A DNA stretch of 64,000 nucleotides from Microlunatus speluncae (GCF_009299835.1 NZ_VKCZ01000014.1:682001-746000), one strand, 5' to 3'; counted from the stretch's first letter, positions 53,935-62,996 are shown. The notes: a model not told the origin generated them from the letters alone. Made by a program: numbers and translations.

Positions 53935-54764
53935 GGCGCAACGTGGCCCGCGGCTGGATCGCCGGGCTGGTCGCGATCGTGGTGTCGGTGATCATCTTCC
54001 TGGTGCCGTTCCTGTTCGTGCTGCTGACCGCGGCCAAGACCAGGGCCGAGGCGGCGACCTTCGCGTTCTCGCTGCCGGAGCAGTGGAGGCTGTGGCAGAA
54101 CGTGACCGAGGTGCTGTCCACCCGGGACTTCGAGGTGCTGCGCGCGTTCATCAACAGCACCACGCTGACCGTGAGCAGCGTGACGCTGATGGTGGTCGTC
54201 TCGGCCATGGCCGGTTATGTGTTGCAACGGCGGTCGTCGCGCTGGAACCCGGTGATCAACTTCTTCGTGCTGGCCGGGCTGATCGTGCCGCCGGCCGTGG
54301 TGCCGACGATCTGGGTGCTGCAGACCCTGGGCCTGTTCAAGACCATGATCGGGATGATCATGGTCGAGGTCACCTTCGGGCTGTCCTTCTGCATCCTGCT
54401 CTTCCGCGCCTTCGTCGCGACCATCCCGCGTGAGCTGGACGAGGCCGCGGTGATGGACGGCGCCGGCCCACTCCGGCTGTTCTTCCAGGTCGTGCTGCCG
54501 CTGCTCCGGCCGGTGATGATCACGATCATCGTGGTCCAGGTGGTCAGCGTCTTCAACGACTTCACCGGCCCGCTCTATTTCCTTCCCGGCCGGGAGAACG
54601 TCACCGTACAGCTGACCCTGTTCAACTTCATGGGCCAGGTGAACAACCAGTGGAACCTGCTGTTCACCAACATCCTGCTGATCACCATCCCACCCTTGAT
54701 CATGTACATCTTCTTCAACCGCCAGATCGTCGCCGGGATGACCTCCGGCGCGGTGAAGGGCTGA
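53931..54764 (+). CDS. ABC sugar importer permease (MalG type)
   Basis: 277 residues, about six helices, ATG 53931 in ATGA overlap. EAA-like loop DEAAVMDGAGPLRLFFQVVLPLLRP near 170 and FNDFTGPLYFL near 203 fit the second CUT1 permease. Last gene of the importer; the following minus-strand gene ends ten bases after its stop. Confidence 0.9.
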   Translation: MRRNVARGWIAGLVAIVVSVIIFLVPFLFVLLTAAKTRAEAATFAFSLPEQWRLWQNVTEVLSTRDFEVLRAFINSTTLTVSSVTLMVVVSAMAGYVLQRRSSRWNPVINFFVLAGLIVPPAVVPTIWVLQTLGLFKTMIGMIMVEVTFGLSFCILLFRAFVATIPRELDEAAVMDGAGPLRLFFQVVLPLLRPVMITIIVVQVVSVFNDFTGPLYFLPGRENVTVQLTLFNFMGQVNNQWNLLFTNILLITIPPLIMYIFFNRQIVAGMTSGAVKG

Positions 54765-54774
54765 ATCCCACTGC

Positions 54775-55938
54775 TCACTCTGGGATCTTCCAGCCCTCCG
54801 GGATCACCAGGGTCTGCGGCTTGGTGTCCTTGAGGGTCAGCGGGGTCAGCTTCGCCGGGAACCGGTAGTTGAAGATCTGAGTCTGGTCGTAGCGTTCCTT
54901 GACCTGGCCGTCGTCGTCGAGGACCGGGGTCGAGCGGATCACGGACGCGGCCGGCAGCAGGGTCTTGACGTCGTAGTAGTACGCGACGTGCAGCCCCTCG
55001 CGGGCGCCGAGGCCGGGCAGGAACGGCCACTGCTGCGAATCAAGGCCGGTCCGTTTGAACGCCCACAGGAAGATCTGGGTGCCCCAGTAGCCCAGGTCGG
55101 GGATCTTGACGGGCTTGAAGTCGACGATCTGGCGGATGTAGGTGTGGCCGGAGGCGGTGATCAGCGTGGGCTGTCCCGCGTTGACGAAGCCCGGGTAGTC
55201 GTCCCGTAGCGCCTTGATCACCACCGAGGCCTGGTCGGGTTTCAGTCCGCTGGGCAGGATGCCGTCGCTGCTGCCGAGCGTCCAGGACTGGTAGTCGAGC
55301 CGGCACGGCGTCGAATCCGACTTCTTCCAGTAGGGCTTGCGACTGTCGAGGTCGTCGAGGAGCAGGTAGTGGTGCCCGTCGACGCAGCGCGATTGGGCAT
55401 CCGGCTTGCCGTTGACGTAGGTCGTAGCGGCGGCGGTGAACTCCTTGGAGTTCACGTCGGCCCCGCTGCGGTGATCGACCCCGACCTGCCTGACCTCGTA
55501 GAAGCCGTGCTTGGCGAAGTCGGCGGGGGTCTGGAAGTAGCCGCCGTTGATCACGCTCACCGGCGCGGTCAGCTGGCGGTCCAGCGCGGCCCAGTAGAAG
55601 TCGGCCGCCGAGACCCGGCTCAGCTTCTCCTTGGTGACCTCATCGCCCGGCTGCAGCACCGGTCCGGCCGGCTCCGATCCGGCCGGCGCCGGCCCGGCCA
55701 CCGGTCCCCCGGCCCGGGTCAGGAAGTAGACGGCCGGTACGGCGATGATCACCAGAATCAGGGCGACGATGCCGGCGATGATCAGTGGCAGCCGCGCTGC
55801 GGGCGGTGACCCGGGCGGCGGCGCCCAGCCGGGCGGGCCGGCCGGCGGCGGCGCTCCATGCTCGGGGGCGCCGGGGACCCGTTGCCAGGCCCGGCCGTCC
55901 CACCAGTACCGGCCGTCGGCTGAATACGTCGGCTGCAT
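54775..55938 (-). CDS. Membrane-anchored hypothetical protein with WW-like N-terminal motif
   Basis: 387 residues from ATG 55938, five bases after GGAGAG. The N-terminus YSADGRYWWDGRAWQRVPG resembles the short tryptophan-rich DUF2510-type motif of actinobacterial membrane proteins; a Pro-rich linker and one membrane helix follow (LPLIIAGIVALILVIIAVPAVYFLT, about 50-74). The remaining 310 residues are probably outside the membrane and contain two or more cysteines (SRCVDGHHY, STPCRLDY) and no enzyme motif I know. Function unknown. Confidence 0.68.
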   Translation of the reverse strand: MQPTYSADGRYWWDGRAWQRVPGAPEHGAPPPAGPPGWAPPPGSPPAARLPLIIAGIVALILVIIAVPAVYFLTRAGGPVAGPAPAGSEPAGPVLQPGDEVTKEKLSRVSAADFYWAALDRQLTAPVSVINGGYFQTPADFAKHGFYEVRQVGVDHRSGADVNSKEFTAAATTYVNGKPDAQSRCVDGHHYLLLDDLDSRKPYWKKSDSTPCRLDYQSWTLGSSDGILPSGLKPDQASVVIKALRDDYPGFVNAGQPTLITASGHTYIRQIVDFKPVKIPDLGYWGTQIFLWAFKRTGLDSQQWPFLPGLGAREGLHVAYYYDVKTLLPAASVIRSTPVLDDDGQVKERYDQTQIFNYRFPAKLTPLTLKDTKPQTLVIPEGWKIPE

Positions 55939-56025
55939 GCTCACTCTCCGGTCTCGACCCCGCGGTCACGAAACTGTGTCCAATAGTCTCGTAATGCGTG
56001 TCAGACAGTATCGTCGCGGACCGGG

Positions 56026-57012
56026 TCAGGCGGCAGCGAGCAGTTCGGCACCGTAGCCGTCGACCGATTTCGCGGTGTTGCTGAGCACGACCGCACCGAG
56101 TCGCTCATCGGGTCGGAAGCCGAGGAAGCTGCGATAGCCGGGCAGCGATCCGTTGTGCCAGATCGCCTCCAGCCCGTCGCCGTCCGGGACCGGGCCGAGA
56201 TGCCACAGCAGCCCGATCCGGTTTCCCCCGAACGCGTCCGCCCGCGGTGTCGTGGTCAGCCGCAGCGCCTCGGCCAGTTGATCATCGACGGCGGACCAGT
56301 GTGCTCGGACCAGTGCCAACAGGGATTCCGCGGTCGCATGCAGACCGCCGGAGGCGACGCCGAGCGGGTGGTCCGGGGTCTCGCAGAGCGTGCCGGTCAG
56401 GTCGTGGCCGAGCGCCAGCCGGGCCTGCTGGTCGGGGTCGAGCCGGTCGACGACGTCGCCGGCGCCGGCGATGCCGGCGAGCGTCTCCCGGAGCATCGCG
56501 TCGAACGGTTCCGCGGCGCCGCGGGTCAGGACCATGCCGATCAACTGCGCACCGAGATTGGAGTACGCGTATTCGACCCCGGGCCCGGTCGCCGGGCGGA
56601 CCCGGGTCAGGGCGTCGACGTAATCGTCGATCGAGGTCAGCGTCCCGTCGAGCCCGTGCGGCATCCCGGATCGGTGGGTGGCCAGCTGCTCCAGCGTGAT
56701 CCGGCCGAACGGATCGGCCGGCAGCCGCCACGCCGGAAGTTGATCATGAAGGGTGTCGCCCAACCCGAGCTCGCCCCGGACCACGGCCAGTGCCAGTGCC
56801 GTCGCGGTGATCGGTTTGCTGACCGAGGCGATCCGGAAGATCGTGCGCCGGTCGGGGACGAGGCCGTCCGCGCCGATCCGGCCGGCGCCGGCGATCGCCA
56901 CCCTATCCCCGCTGACGATGCCGGCGACGACACCGACATGGCCCTCCGCGACCGCGCGATCGGCCAGAGCTCGTACGACTTCGATGGGCTCCGGCTTCCG
57001 GTGGCCGGTCAA
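56026..57012 (-). CDS. Class C beta-lactamase-like serine hydrolase
   Basis: 328 residues. SxxK motif S63-K66 in RIASVSKPITATAL, Tyr motif YAYSNLGAQLIG near 148 (YSN) and the HNG box IWHNGSLPGYRSFLGF near 287. No signal peptide, so an intracellular esterase/peptidase is likely. The TTG start at 57012 overlaps the fxsA stop by four bases, placing it at the end of the lnt-ppm-fxsA operon; a later GTG start is possible. Confidence 0.82.
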   Translation of the reverse strand: MTGHRKPEPIEVVRALADRAVAEGHVGVVAGIVSGDRVAIAGAGRIGADGLVPDRRTIFRIASVSKPITATALALAVVRGELGLGDTLHDQLPAWRLPADPFGRITLEQLATHRSGMPHGLDGTLTSIDDYVDALTRVRPATGPGVEYAYSNLGAQLIGMVLTRGAAEPFDAMLRETLAGIAGAGDVVDRLDPDQQARLALGHDLTGTLCETPDHPLGVASGGLHATAESLLALVRAHWSAVDDQLAEALRLTTTPRADAFGGNRIGLLWHLGPVPDGDGLEAIWHNGSLPGYRSFLGFRPDERLGAVVLSNTAKSVDGYGAELLAAA

Positions 57013-57527
57013 CGCGGCGGTTCGATGGTGCCGCGGATCGGCCGCTGATCGGGGTCCGGGTCGCGGTGTTCGGTCGCGGTGCCGTCGACGACGGTGCCGT
57101 CGACGATGTTGCCGGGGTCGACGTTGATCATGGTTGTCGCGCGGTCGAGCCGGCGGGCGATCGCGGCGCCGAGCAGCTTGCGGGCCAGCGGCCGGGTGAA
57201 CGGCAGCAGGAAGAACAGGCCGATCACGTCGGTGGCGAAGCCGGGCAGCATCAGGAACACGCCGCCGACCAGGATCAGCGCCGCGTCGGTCAGCTCGCCG
57301 GCCGGCATCCGGCCCGCCTGATAGGCCTCCATCAGCGACTTCCAGGCCCGGTTGCCTTCACGGCGCATCAGCCAGCCGCCGAGGATCGCCTCGGCGACCA
57401 AGATCAACAGGGTCGGCAGCACCCCGATCACCTGGCCGACCTGGATCAGCAGCCAGACCTCGAAGATCGGGACCGCGACCAGCAGCACGATCAACAGCGG
57501 CAGCAGCCAGGGGTGTCGGCGGCGCAT
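57009..57527 (-). CDS. FxsA-family membrane protein
   Basis: 172 residues with three to four membrane helices. PIFEVWLLIQVGQVIGVLPTLLILVAEAILGGWLMRREG and GGVFLMLPGFATDVIGLFFLLPFTRPLAR are the FxsA signatures. Polar C-terminal tail of about 50 residues. FxsA influences phage exclusion in E. coli; its general role is unknown. Three bases after the ppm stop, four-base overlap with the next gene. Confidence 0.88.
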   Translation of the reverse strand: MRRRHPWLLPLLIVLLVAVPIFEVWLLIQVGQVIGVLPTLLILVAEAILGGWLMRREGNRAWKSLMEAYQAGRMPAGELTDAALILVGGVFLMLPGFATDVIGLFFLLPFTRPLARKLLGAAIARRLDRATTMINVDPGNIVDGTVVDGTATEHRDPDPDQRPIRGTIEPPR

Positions 57528-57530
57528 CGG

Positions 57531-58322
57531 TCAGTCCTTGTTCACACTGCGGGTCCGCGCCCGCCGTTGCTCGGCCCGGCCGATCAGCTGCCCGGCCCGG
57601 TGCCCGATCCCCCACAGGGTGACCCGGATCAGCGCCTCGATCACGATCGACTGATTCATCTTGGACTCGCCGTACTGCCGGTCGACGAACGTGATCGGCA
57701 CCTCGACCACCCGCAGCCCGGCCTTCACGGTCCGCCAGGCCAGGTCGATCTGGAAGCAGTAACCGGCGGAGGCGACGTCGTCCAGGCCGATCTGCCGCAG
57801 CGTGTCGGCGCGCCAGGCGTTGAAGCCGCCGGTGACGTCCTTGATCGGCAATCCGAGGCAGATCCTGGACCACAGGCTGCCGACCCGGGAGATCAGCTGC
57901 CGCAGCGGCGACCAGTTGACGACCTTGCCGCCCATCACCCAGCGCGACCCCTTGACCATGTCGGCGGTCCGCAGCGCCTGCAGCATCGCCGGCAGCCGCT
58001 CCGGCGGGTGCGAGCCGTCGGCGTCGTGTTGCACCAGCACGCCGTAGCCGCGGTCCAGTCCCCAGCCGAAGCCGGCCAGATAGGCGCCGCCCAGACCTTC
58101 CTTGCTCCGCCGGTGCAGCACGTGGATGTGGTCGTCCGCCTCCGCCAGGTGATCGGCCACGTCACCGGTGCCGTCCGGCGAGTTGTCGTCGGCGACCAGG
58201 ATGTCGGCGTCCGGCACGGCCTCGCGGATCCGGCCGGTGATCTTCTCGATGTTCGGCGCCTCGTTGTACGTGGGGACGATCACCAAGATCCGGCCCAGTT
58301 CTGTCGCTGGCCGTTGGGTCAC
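57531..58322 (-). CDS. ppm1: Polyprenol-phosphate mannosyltransferase (DPM1/Ppm1-like)
   Basis: 263 residues from GTG 58322, with GAGAGGAC upstream. GT2 fold: VIVPTYNEAPNIEKI at the N-terminus, ILVADDNSPDGTGDVAD, metal site LVQHDADGSHPPERLP and GGFNAWR. It makes polyprenol-phosphate-mannose, the donor for lipoglycans and protein O-mannosylation. It directly follows lnt (16 bases), the order that is fused into one protein in Mycobacterium tuberculosis. Confidence 0.93.
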   Translation of the reverse strand: MTQRPATELGRILVIVPTYNEAPNIEKITGRIREAVPDADILVADDNSPDGTGDVADHLAEADDHIHVLHRRSKEGLGGAYLAGFGWGLDRGYGVLVQHDADGSHPPERLPAMLQALRTADMVKGSRWVMGGKVVNWSPLRQLISRVGSLWSRICLGLPIKDVTGGFNAWRADTLRQIGLDDVASAGYCFQIDLAWRTVKAGLRVVEVPITFVDRQYGESKMNQSIVIEALIRVTLWGIGHRAGQLIGRAEQRRARTRSVNKD

Positions 58323-58338
58323 ACTCGTCCTCTCGCCG

Positions 58339-59991
58339 TTACGAATGCACGGATTCCCGCACTTCAGGCTCCCCAGTCTTCCGCAGACGCCCAAAGCGAG
58401 CCAATCCGACACCACCGGCGACCGCCGCAAGTAGTCCGATCAGCGCCATCGCCCGGTCCAGCCACGGTGCCAGCAGCACCGCCGGGGTGACCGCGGACCG
58501 GAGCGGCAGTTGCACCACGAACGAGTCGGCGGTGAACTCCTGGGTCCGGTGCACCACCGTGCCGTCGCGGTCGATGAACCCGGAGACGCTGTTGGTGGTC
58601 GCGACCGCGATCTCCCGCCGGGTCTCCAGCGCGCGGGCCCGGGTGATCGCGAACTGCTGCTCGATCTGGCCGGTGCCGCCGTAGGTGGCGTTGTTGCTCT
58701 GCACCATCGAGACCTGGGCGCCGTTGGTGATCGTGTCGTAGATGGTCTGGTCGTACGCCAGCTCGAAGCAGACCGCATCGCCGACGGTGATCGTGCGATC
58801 GCCGATCGGCACCGTCATCACGCCGGGCCGGGTGCCGGGAACCCCTTGCGGGCCGACTTCCTGCAGGATCGGCACCAGCGGCAGCAGCTGCTCGCGGAAC
58901 GGGATCCACTCGCCGAACGGCACCAGGTTGCGCTTCTGATAGCTGGCGAGGATGCCCCGCTGCGGATCCCACCAGAGCCCGGTGGTCTGGCGCTCGTCCG
59001 GTCCCGGACCCCGCGTCACCGCGCCGACCAGGATCGGCTTGCCGGCGACCTGCGCGGCCGACTGCACCACCTGCCGGGTCGTCTGATCGAGCATCGGGTC
59101 GATGTCGGTGGAGTTCTCCGGCCAGAGCAGGAAGTCCGGCTCCGGCACCTGACCGAGCCGCCATTGCGCGGTCAGCTCGATGGTCTGGCTCAGGTGGTTG
59201 CTGGTGACCGTGCGGGCCTCCCCCATCGCGTCCATGCCCTTGCCCGGCACGTTGCCCTGGACCACGCCCACGGTGACCGTGCCCTGATCGCCCGCCGCCG
59301 GTTCGAACTGCAGCCAGCGCATCCCGAAGCCCGCCGCCGAGACCAGCACGAACCCGGCCAGCACCGCGATCGCCGGCCGCCGCGCCCGGATCAGGCCGGC
59401 CCGGCCGTTTCGCAGCAGCCACAGCACGGCCCAGGCGAAGACGGCCGCGGCCAGCGCGACCAGGAAGGAGACGCCGGGCACGCCGATCAGCGGCAGGAAC
59501 CCGGCCAGTGGAGTGTCGACCGCCGCGTACGCCAGCCGAACCCAGCCGAACCCGCCGAACGGGACCCGGGAGTAGGCGAACTCGAGGGCGGTCCAGGCGA
59601 ACGCCGACCACAACGGCCACAGCCGCAGCCGCGAGATCAGCGCGAGCGCGATCCCGAGCAGACCGAAGAACAGGGCCTCGAACAGGATCAGCAGCGCCGC
59701 GATCCAGGTGCCGAGGACCTGGATCCAGCCGATCGTCACGGTCAGCAGCAACAGCCCGAACAGGTAGCTCAGCCCGAAGGCCCGGCGCGGCCGCTGCCCG
59801 TGCACCGCGAGCAGCAACAACGGGATGCCGACCAGCAACACCGGCCACACCCCGTACGGCTGCCACGCCAACCCCAGCCCCGCACCCCCGACGACCACCG
59901 CCACCAGCCGCCACCACGCCGACTTGTCAGAACTGAGTTGCGCTATAGGGCTACTGGATTCTGACAAGTCGGTGGAGGGGATGGTGGTCAC
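58339..59991 (-). CDS. lnt: Apolipoprotein N-acyltransferase
   Basis: 550 residues: about six to eight membrane helices, then a nitrilase-like periplasmic domain with the catalytic glutamate in LLWPENSTDIDP, lysine in SYQKRNLVPFGEW and cysteine in DAVCFELAYDQ, then a last helix. It adds the third acyl chain to lipoproteins; the two binding proteins of this window are likely clients. GTG 59991 overlaps the stop of the Lrp gene (GTGA), but the first 25 codons run through a palindromic repeat (59919-59972), so a start further inside (about 59910) is possible. Confidence 0.92.
   Translation of the reverse strand: MTTIPSTDLSESSSPIAQLSSDKSAWWRLVAVVVGGAGLGLAWQPYGVWPVLLVGIPLLLLAVHGQRPRRAFGLSYLFGLLLLTVTIGWIQVLGTWIAALLILFEALFFGLLGIALALISRLRLWPLWSAFAWTALEFAYSRVPFGGFGWVRLAYAAVDTPLAGFLPLIGVPGVSFLVALAAAVFAWAVLWLLRNGRAGLIRARRPAIAVLAGFVLVSAAGFGMRWLQFEPAAGDQGTVTVGVVQGNVPGKGMDAMGEARTVTSNHLSQTIELTAQWRLGQVPEPDFLLWPENSTDIDPMLDQTTRQVVQSAAQVAGKPILVGAVTRGPGPDERQTTGLWWDPQRGILASYQKRNLVPFGEWIPFREQLLPLVPILQEVGPQGVPGTRPGVMTVPIGDRTITVGDAVCFELAYDQTIYDTITNGAQVSMVQSNNATYGGTGQIEQQFAITRARALETRREIAVATTNSVSGFIDRDGTVVHRTQEFTADSFVVQLPLRSAVTPAVLLAPWLDRAMALIGLLAAVAGGVGLARFGRLRKTGEPEVRESVHS
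59919..59972. repeat. Dispersed palindrome copy B, inside the lnt N-terminal region
   Basis: CCGACTTGTCAGAACTGAG (59919-59937) and its partner ending TTCTGACAAGTCGG (59959-59972): 14 outer pairs are perfect, inner part diverged, loop CGCTATAGGG. Same family as 49781-49838. Confidence 0.8.
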
Positions 59992-60425
59992 AGTTGCGGG
60001 CGGTCTTCGTAGGGGGTGGAAAGGACGGTGGTTGTGTGGGTGGAGACCTTGGCCGAGGCGCGGATCTTGGCCAGCACCGCTTCCAGATCGACCATGGTCG
60101 GGACCTGGACCTTGAGCAGATAGCTCGGGTCGCCGGCGACCGAGTAACAGGAGATGATCTCGGGCAGGTGCTGCAACCGCTCCGGGGCGTCGTCGGGCTG
60201 GCTCGGGTCGAACGGCTTGATCGCGACGAACGCGGTGACCAGCAGGCCGAGCTCGTTGGAGTCCAGCGTCGCCCGGTAGCCCTTGATCACGCCACGCTGC
60301 TCCAGCCGGCGGACGCGCTGCTGGGCGGCCGACGTCGAGAGACCGGTCTCCTTGCCGATGTCGGTGTAGGACATCCGTCCGTCCCGGGCCAGCAGCTCCA
60401 GAATCCGGCGGTCAAGCTTCTCCAT
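59988..60425 (-). CDS. Lrp/AsnC-family regulator
   Basis: 145 residues from ATG 60425. N-terminal HTH EKLDRRILELLARDGRMSYTDIGKETGLSTSAAQQRVRRLE, then the RAM effector domain with FVAIKPFDPSQ, CYSVAGDPSYLLKVQVP. It probably senses an amino acid. It heads the minus-strand operon through lnt and is divergent from the exonuclease gene, 26 bases apart. Confidence 0.92.
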   Translation of the reverse strand: MEKLDRRILELLARDGRMSYTDIGKETGLSTSAAQQRVRRLEQRGVIKGYRATLDSNELGLLVTAFVAIKPFDPSQPDDAPERLQHLPEIISCYSVAGDPSYLLKVQVPTMVDLEAVLAKIRASAKVSTHTTTVLSTPYEDRPQL

Positions 60426-60451
60426 CCCCGACACCGTGCCAGGATTCGACT

Positions 60452-61417
60452 GTGCGCACACCGCGATTACTCCTCCTCGACACTGCTTCCCTGTACTTCC
60501 GAGCCTTCTTCGGCGTACCGGATTCCCTGCGTGCACCGGATGGTACCCCGGTCAACGCGGTCCGCGGACTGCTTGACTTCATCTCAAGACTCGTCGACAC
60601 CTACCATCCGACGCACCTCGTCTGCTGCTGGGACAACGACTGGCGTCCCGCCTGGCGGGTCGAGCTGATCCCGACCTACAAGGCGCACCGGGTCGCCGGG
60701 GCCGGGGACACGGTGGTCAACGAGATGTCGACCTCCACGGAAACGGCCGGTGAACAGGCCCCGGACGACCTGGCGGTCCAGGTGCCGTTGATCATCGAGG
60801 TGCTGACCGCCCTCGGGCTGCCGATCGTCGGCGCCGACGGGTACGAGGCCGACGACGTGATCGGGACCCTGGCGACGACGGCCGAGCTGCCGGTCGACGT
60901 GGTCACCGGCGACCGGGACCTGTTCCAACTGGTGGACGACGAGCGGGAGGTACGGATCCTCTACATCGCCCGCGGGGTCGGCAAGCACGAGCAGGTGACC
61001 AATGCCTGGATCAAGGGCAAGTACGACATCCCGGCCGCCGCCTACGTCGACTTCGCCACGCTGCGCGGCGACACCTCGGACGGGCTGCCGGGCGTCGCCG
61101 GCATCGGCGAGAAGACCGCCGCCTCGCTGCTCAACACGTACGGCACCCTGGACGAGGTGCTGGCCGCGGCGAGCCGGCCGGACACCAAGATCAGCGGGTC
61201 GATCCGGTCCAAGCTCGGCGCCGCGATCGACTACCTGGCCGTGGCGCCGACCGTGGTCGCCGTGGCCCGCGACATCGACCTCGGCGTCAAGCCGGCCGAC
61301 CTCGAGCTGCCGACGGCGCCGGCCGACCCGAAGGCCTTCGCCGAGTTGACCGAACGACTCGGCCTCGGCACCAGCGCCGACCGCATCCTGGCCGCGCTCG
61401 GTGCCGATGCCGAATGA
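60452..61417 (+). CDS. 5'-3' exonuclease (PolI N-terminal-domain type)
   Basis: 321 residues. The FEN/PIN-like nuclease acidic residues occur in LLLDTASLYFRAFFG (first Asp), GYEADDVIGTLA near 130 and VVTGDRDLFQLV near 150; the HhH motif LPGVAGIGEKTAASLL near 213 binds the substrate. It is a stand-alone version of the DNA polymerase I 5' nuclease, for primer removal and flap cutting. GTG 60452 overlaps no other gene; the lyase gene starts in or just after its end. Confidence 0.92.
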   Translation: MRTPRLLLLDTASLYFRAFFGVPDSLRAPDGTPVNAVRGLLDFISRLVDTYHPTHLVCCWDNDWRPAWRVELIPTYKAHRVAGAGDTVVNEMSTSTETAGEQAPDDLAVQVPLIIEVLTALGLPIVGADGYEADDVIGTLATTAELPVDVVTGDRDLFQLVDDEREVRILYIARGVGKHEQVTNAWIKGKYDIPAAAYVDFATLRGDTSDGLPGVAGIGEKTAASLLNTYGTLDEVLAAASRPDTKISGSIRSKLGAAIDYLAVAPTVVAVARDIDLGVKPADLELPTAPADPKAFAELTERLGLGTSADRILAALGADAE

Positions 61418-62300
61418 CGTGATGATCACCGAGTTCCCGGTCGCCGACGGTGCCGCGGGGCCGTACGGGATCGTCGCCGGACCCGACGGCGCCCTCTGGT
61501 TCACCCTGGTGCACGACGGAGCGATCGGTCGGCTCGATCCTGCCGACGGGGCGGTCAGCCGCTTCCCGGTGGAACCGGTCGGCGGCCCGACGGTGATCAC
61601 CGCCGGGCCGGACGAGGCGCTGTGGTTCACCGAGTTCCAGGGGCATCGGATCGGCCGGATCGCGCCGGACGGCGAGGTCGACACCTTCCCGGTGCCGACT
61701 CCGGACGCCGGTCCGTACGGGATCGTGGCCGGGCCGGACGATGCGCTCTGGTTCACCGAGCTCAACGCCGACCGGATCGGCCGGATCACGGTGGACGGAA
61801 TGATCACCGAGTTCGCCCTGCCGGGCAGCGGCCTGTTCCCGTCCATGATCACCAGCGGCTCCGACGGGGCCCTGTGGTTCACGATCAATCAGGGCAACGC
61901 GATCGGCCGGATCGACCTCGTCGGCGACGTGATCATGCACCCGTTGCCGACCGAGGGCGCCGCGCCGGTCGGCATCGCGGCCGGGCCGGATGGTGCCCTG
62001 TGGTTCGTCGAGATCGGCGCCGGACAGGTCGGCCGGATCACCACCGACGGCAAGATCACCGAGTTCCCGCTGCCGGACCGGGCCTGTCGGCCGCACGCGA
62101 TCACACCCGGCCGGTTCGGCGACTGCTGGTTCACCGAGTGGGGCGCCAACCGGGTCGGCCGGATCACCGTCGAGGGCACGATCACCGAGCACGACCTGCC
62201 CCGGCCCGATTCGGAACCGCACGGCATCACCCTCGGCCCCGACGGCGCGGTCTGGACCGCGCTGGAGACCGGCTCCCTCGCCCGCCTCCACCTCGGCTGA
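61401..62300 (+). CDS. Virginiamycin B lyase (Vgb)-like seven-bladed beta-propeller
   Basis: 299 residues (292 if ATG 61422 is used, which would clear the exonuclease stop). Repeated blades of about 42 residues with the pattern GPYGIVAGPDGALWFTE...IGRI..DG.ITEFPLP cover the protein, as in Vgb. All four residues known to be needed in Vgb (His228, Glu268, His270, Glu284) have counterparts: H232 in RPHAIT, E272 and H274 in SEPHGIT and E289 in WTALETG. It would linearise type B streptogramins by ester cleavage. Streptogramin resistance is plausible though not proven, as relatives with unknown substrate exist. Confidence 0.85.
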   Translation: MPMPNDVMITEFPVADGAAGPYGIVAGPDGALWFTLVHDGAIGRLDPADGAVSRFPVEPVGGPTVITAGPDEALWFTEFQGHRIGRIAPDGEVDTFPVPTPDAGPYGIVAGPDDALWFTELNADRIGRITVDGMITEFALPGSGLFPSMITSGSDGALWFTINQGNAIGRIDLVGDVIMHPLPTEGAAPVGIAAGPDGALWFVEIGAGQVGRITTDGKITEFPLPDRACRPHAITPGRFGDCWFTEWGANRVGRITVEGTITEHDLPRPDSEPHGITLGPDGAVWTALETGSLARLHLG

Positions 62301-62325
62301 ACCCCGGCCTGTTTCGCCGGGTCGG

Positions 62326-62928
62326 TCAGTCGCGCAGGACGCTGTCCGCGGCCCGGTACAGGGTGGCCGTCTCGGCGGCGAGCCGGGACTCGGCGCCGGG
62401 CAGGGCCCGTTCGAGCGAGAGCCCGTTGATCACCGTCAGCAGGAATCTCGCCCGCTGGGCGTTGTCGCCGACCGCGAGTGACCCCTCGGCACCGAGCACG
62501 GCCAACCAGTGCTCCACCCGTTGCTGCGACTCGCGGTCCAGGGCGAGATAGGCCTCCCGGGATTCCGCCGTCGGCTCCGGCGCGATCAACTTCTCGTGGA
62601 TCAGACCCCAGGCCCGCCGTGCCTTCTCCGCCGTGCCGAGCGGGGCGAGGATCTGCCGCAGGCAAGCGACCAGCCGATCGCGGGGCGGCAACTCCTGGTC
62701 GTGAATGGGATCGCCCGGAAACACCAGGTCGTACAGGCCGGCCAGCACGGCGTCCTGCAGGGCGCGCTGGGTCGGGAAGTGATGCCGCAGCGATCCGGTG
62801 CTCACTCCGGCCCGGGTGGCCACCGTCCGCACGCTCAAGCGAGCGGCCGGATCCTCGCCGAGCATCGTCGCTGCGGCGATCAGGATCCGATCCCGCGTGC
62901 TCGGTTGCGGGTTCGCTGGTTCAGACAT
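62326..62928 (-). CDS. TetR-family repressor
   Basis: 200 residues from ATG 62928 behind GGAGGTCCC. HTH near 15-60: RDRILIAAATMLGEDPAARLSVRTVATRAGVSTGSLRHHF; the rest is the helical ligand-binding domain. It is divergent from a small membrane-protein gene; a perfect 15-bp palindrome and a near copy between them are its likely operators. Confidence 0.9.
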   Translation of the reverse strand: MSEPANPQPSTRDRILIAAATMLGEDPAARLSVRTVATRAGVSTGSLRHHFPTQRALQDAVLAGLYDLVFPGDPIHDQELPPRDRLVACLRQILAPLGTAEKARRAWGLIHEKLIAPEPTAESREAYLALDRESQQRVEHWLAVLGAEGSLAVGDNAQRARFLLTVINGLSLERALPGAESRLAAETATLYRAADSVLRD

Positions 62929-62964
62929 GGGACCTCCTGCCGGCACTCTACTGGCACAGCGTAC

Positions 62965-62979
62965 TAGCACACTGTGCTA
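62965..62979. promoter_or_regulatory. TetR operator 1
   Basis: TAGCACACTGTGCTA, a perfect palindrome around a central C, in the TetR/membrane-protein intergenic region. Confidence 0.7.
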
Positions 62980-62996
62980 ATCTGTCGATTCGGGAT

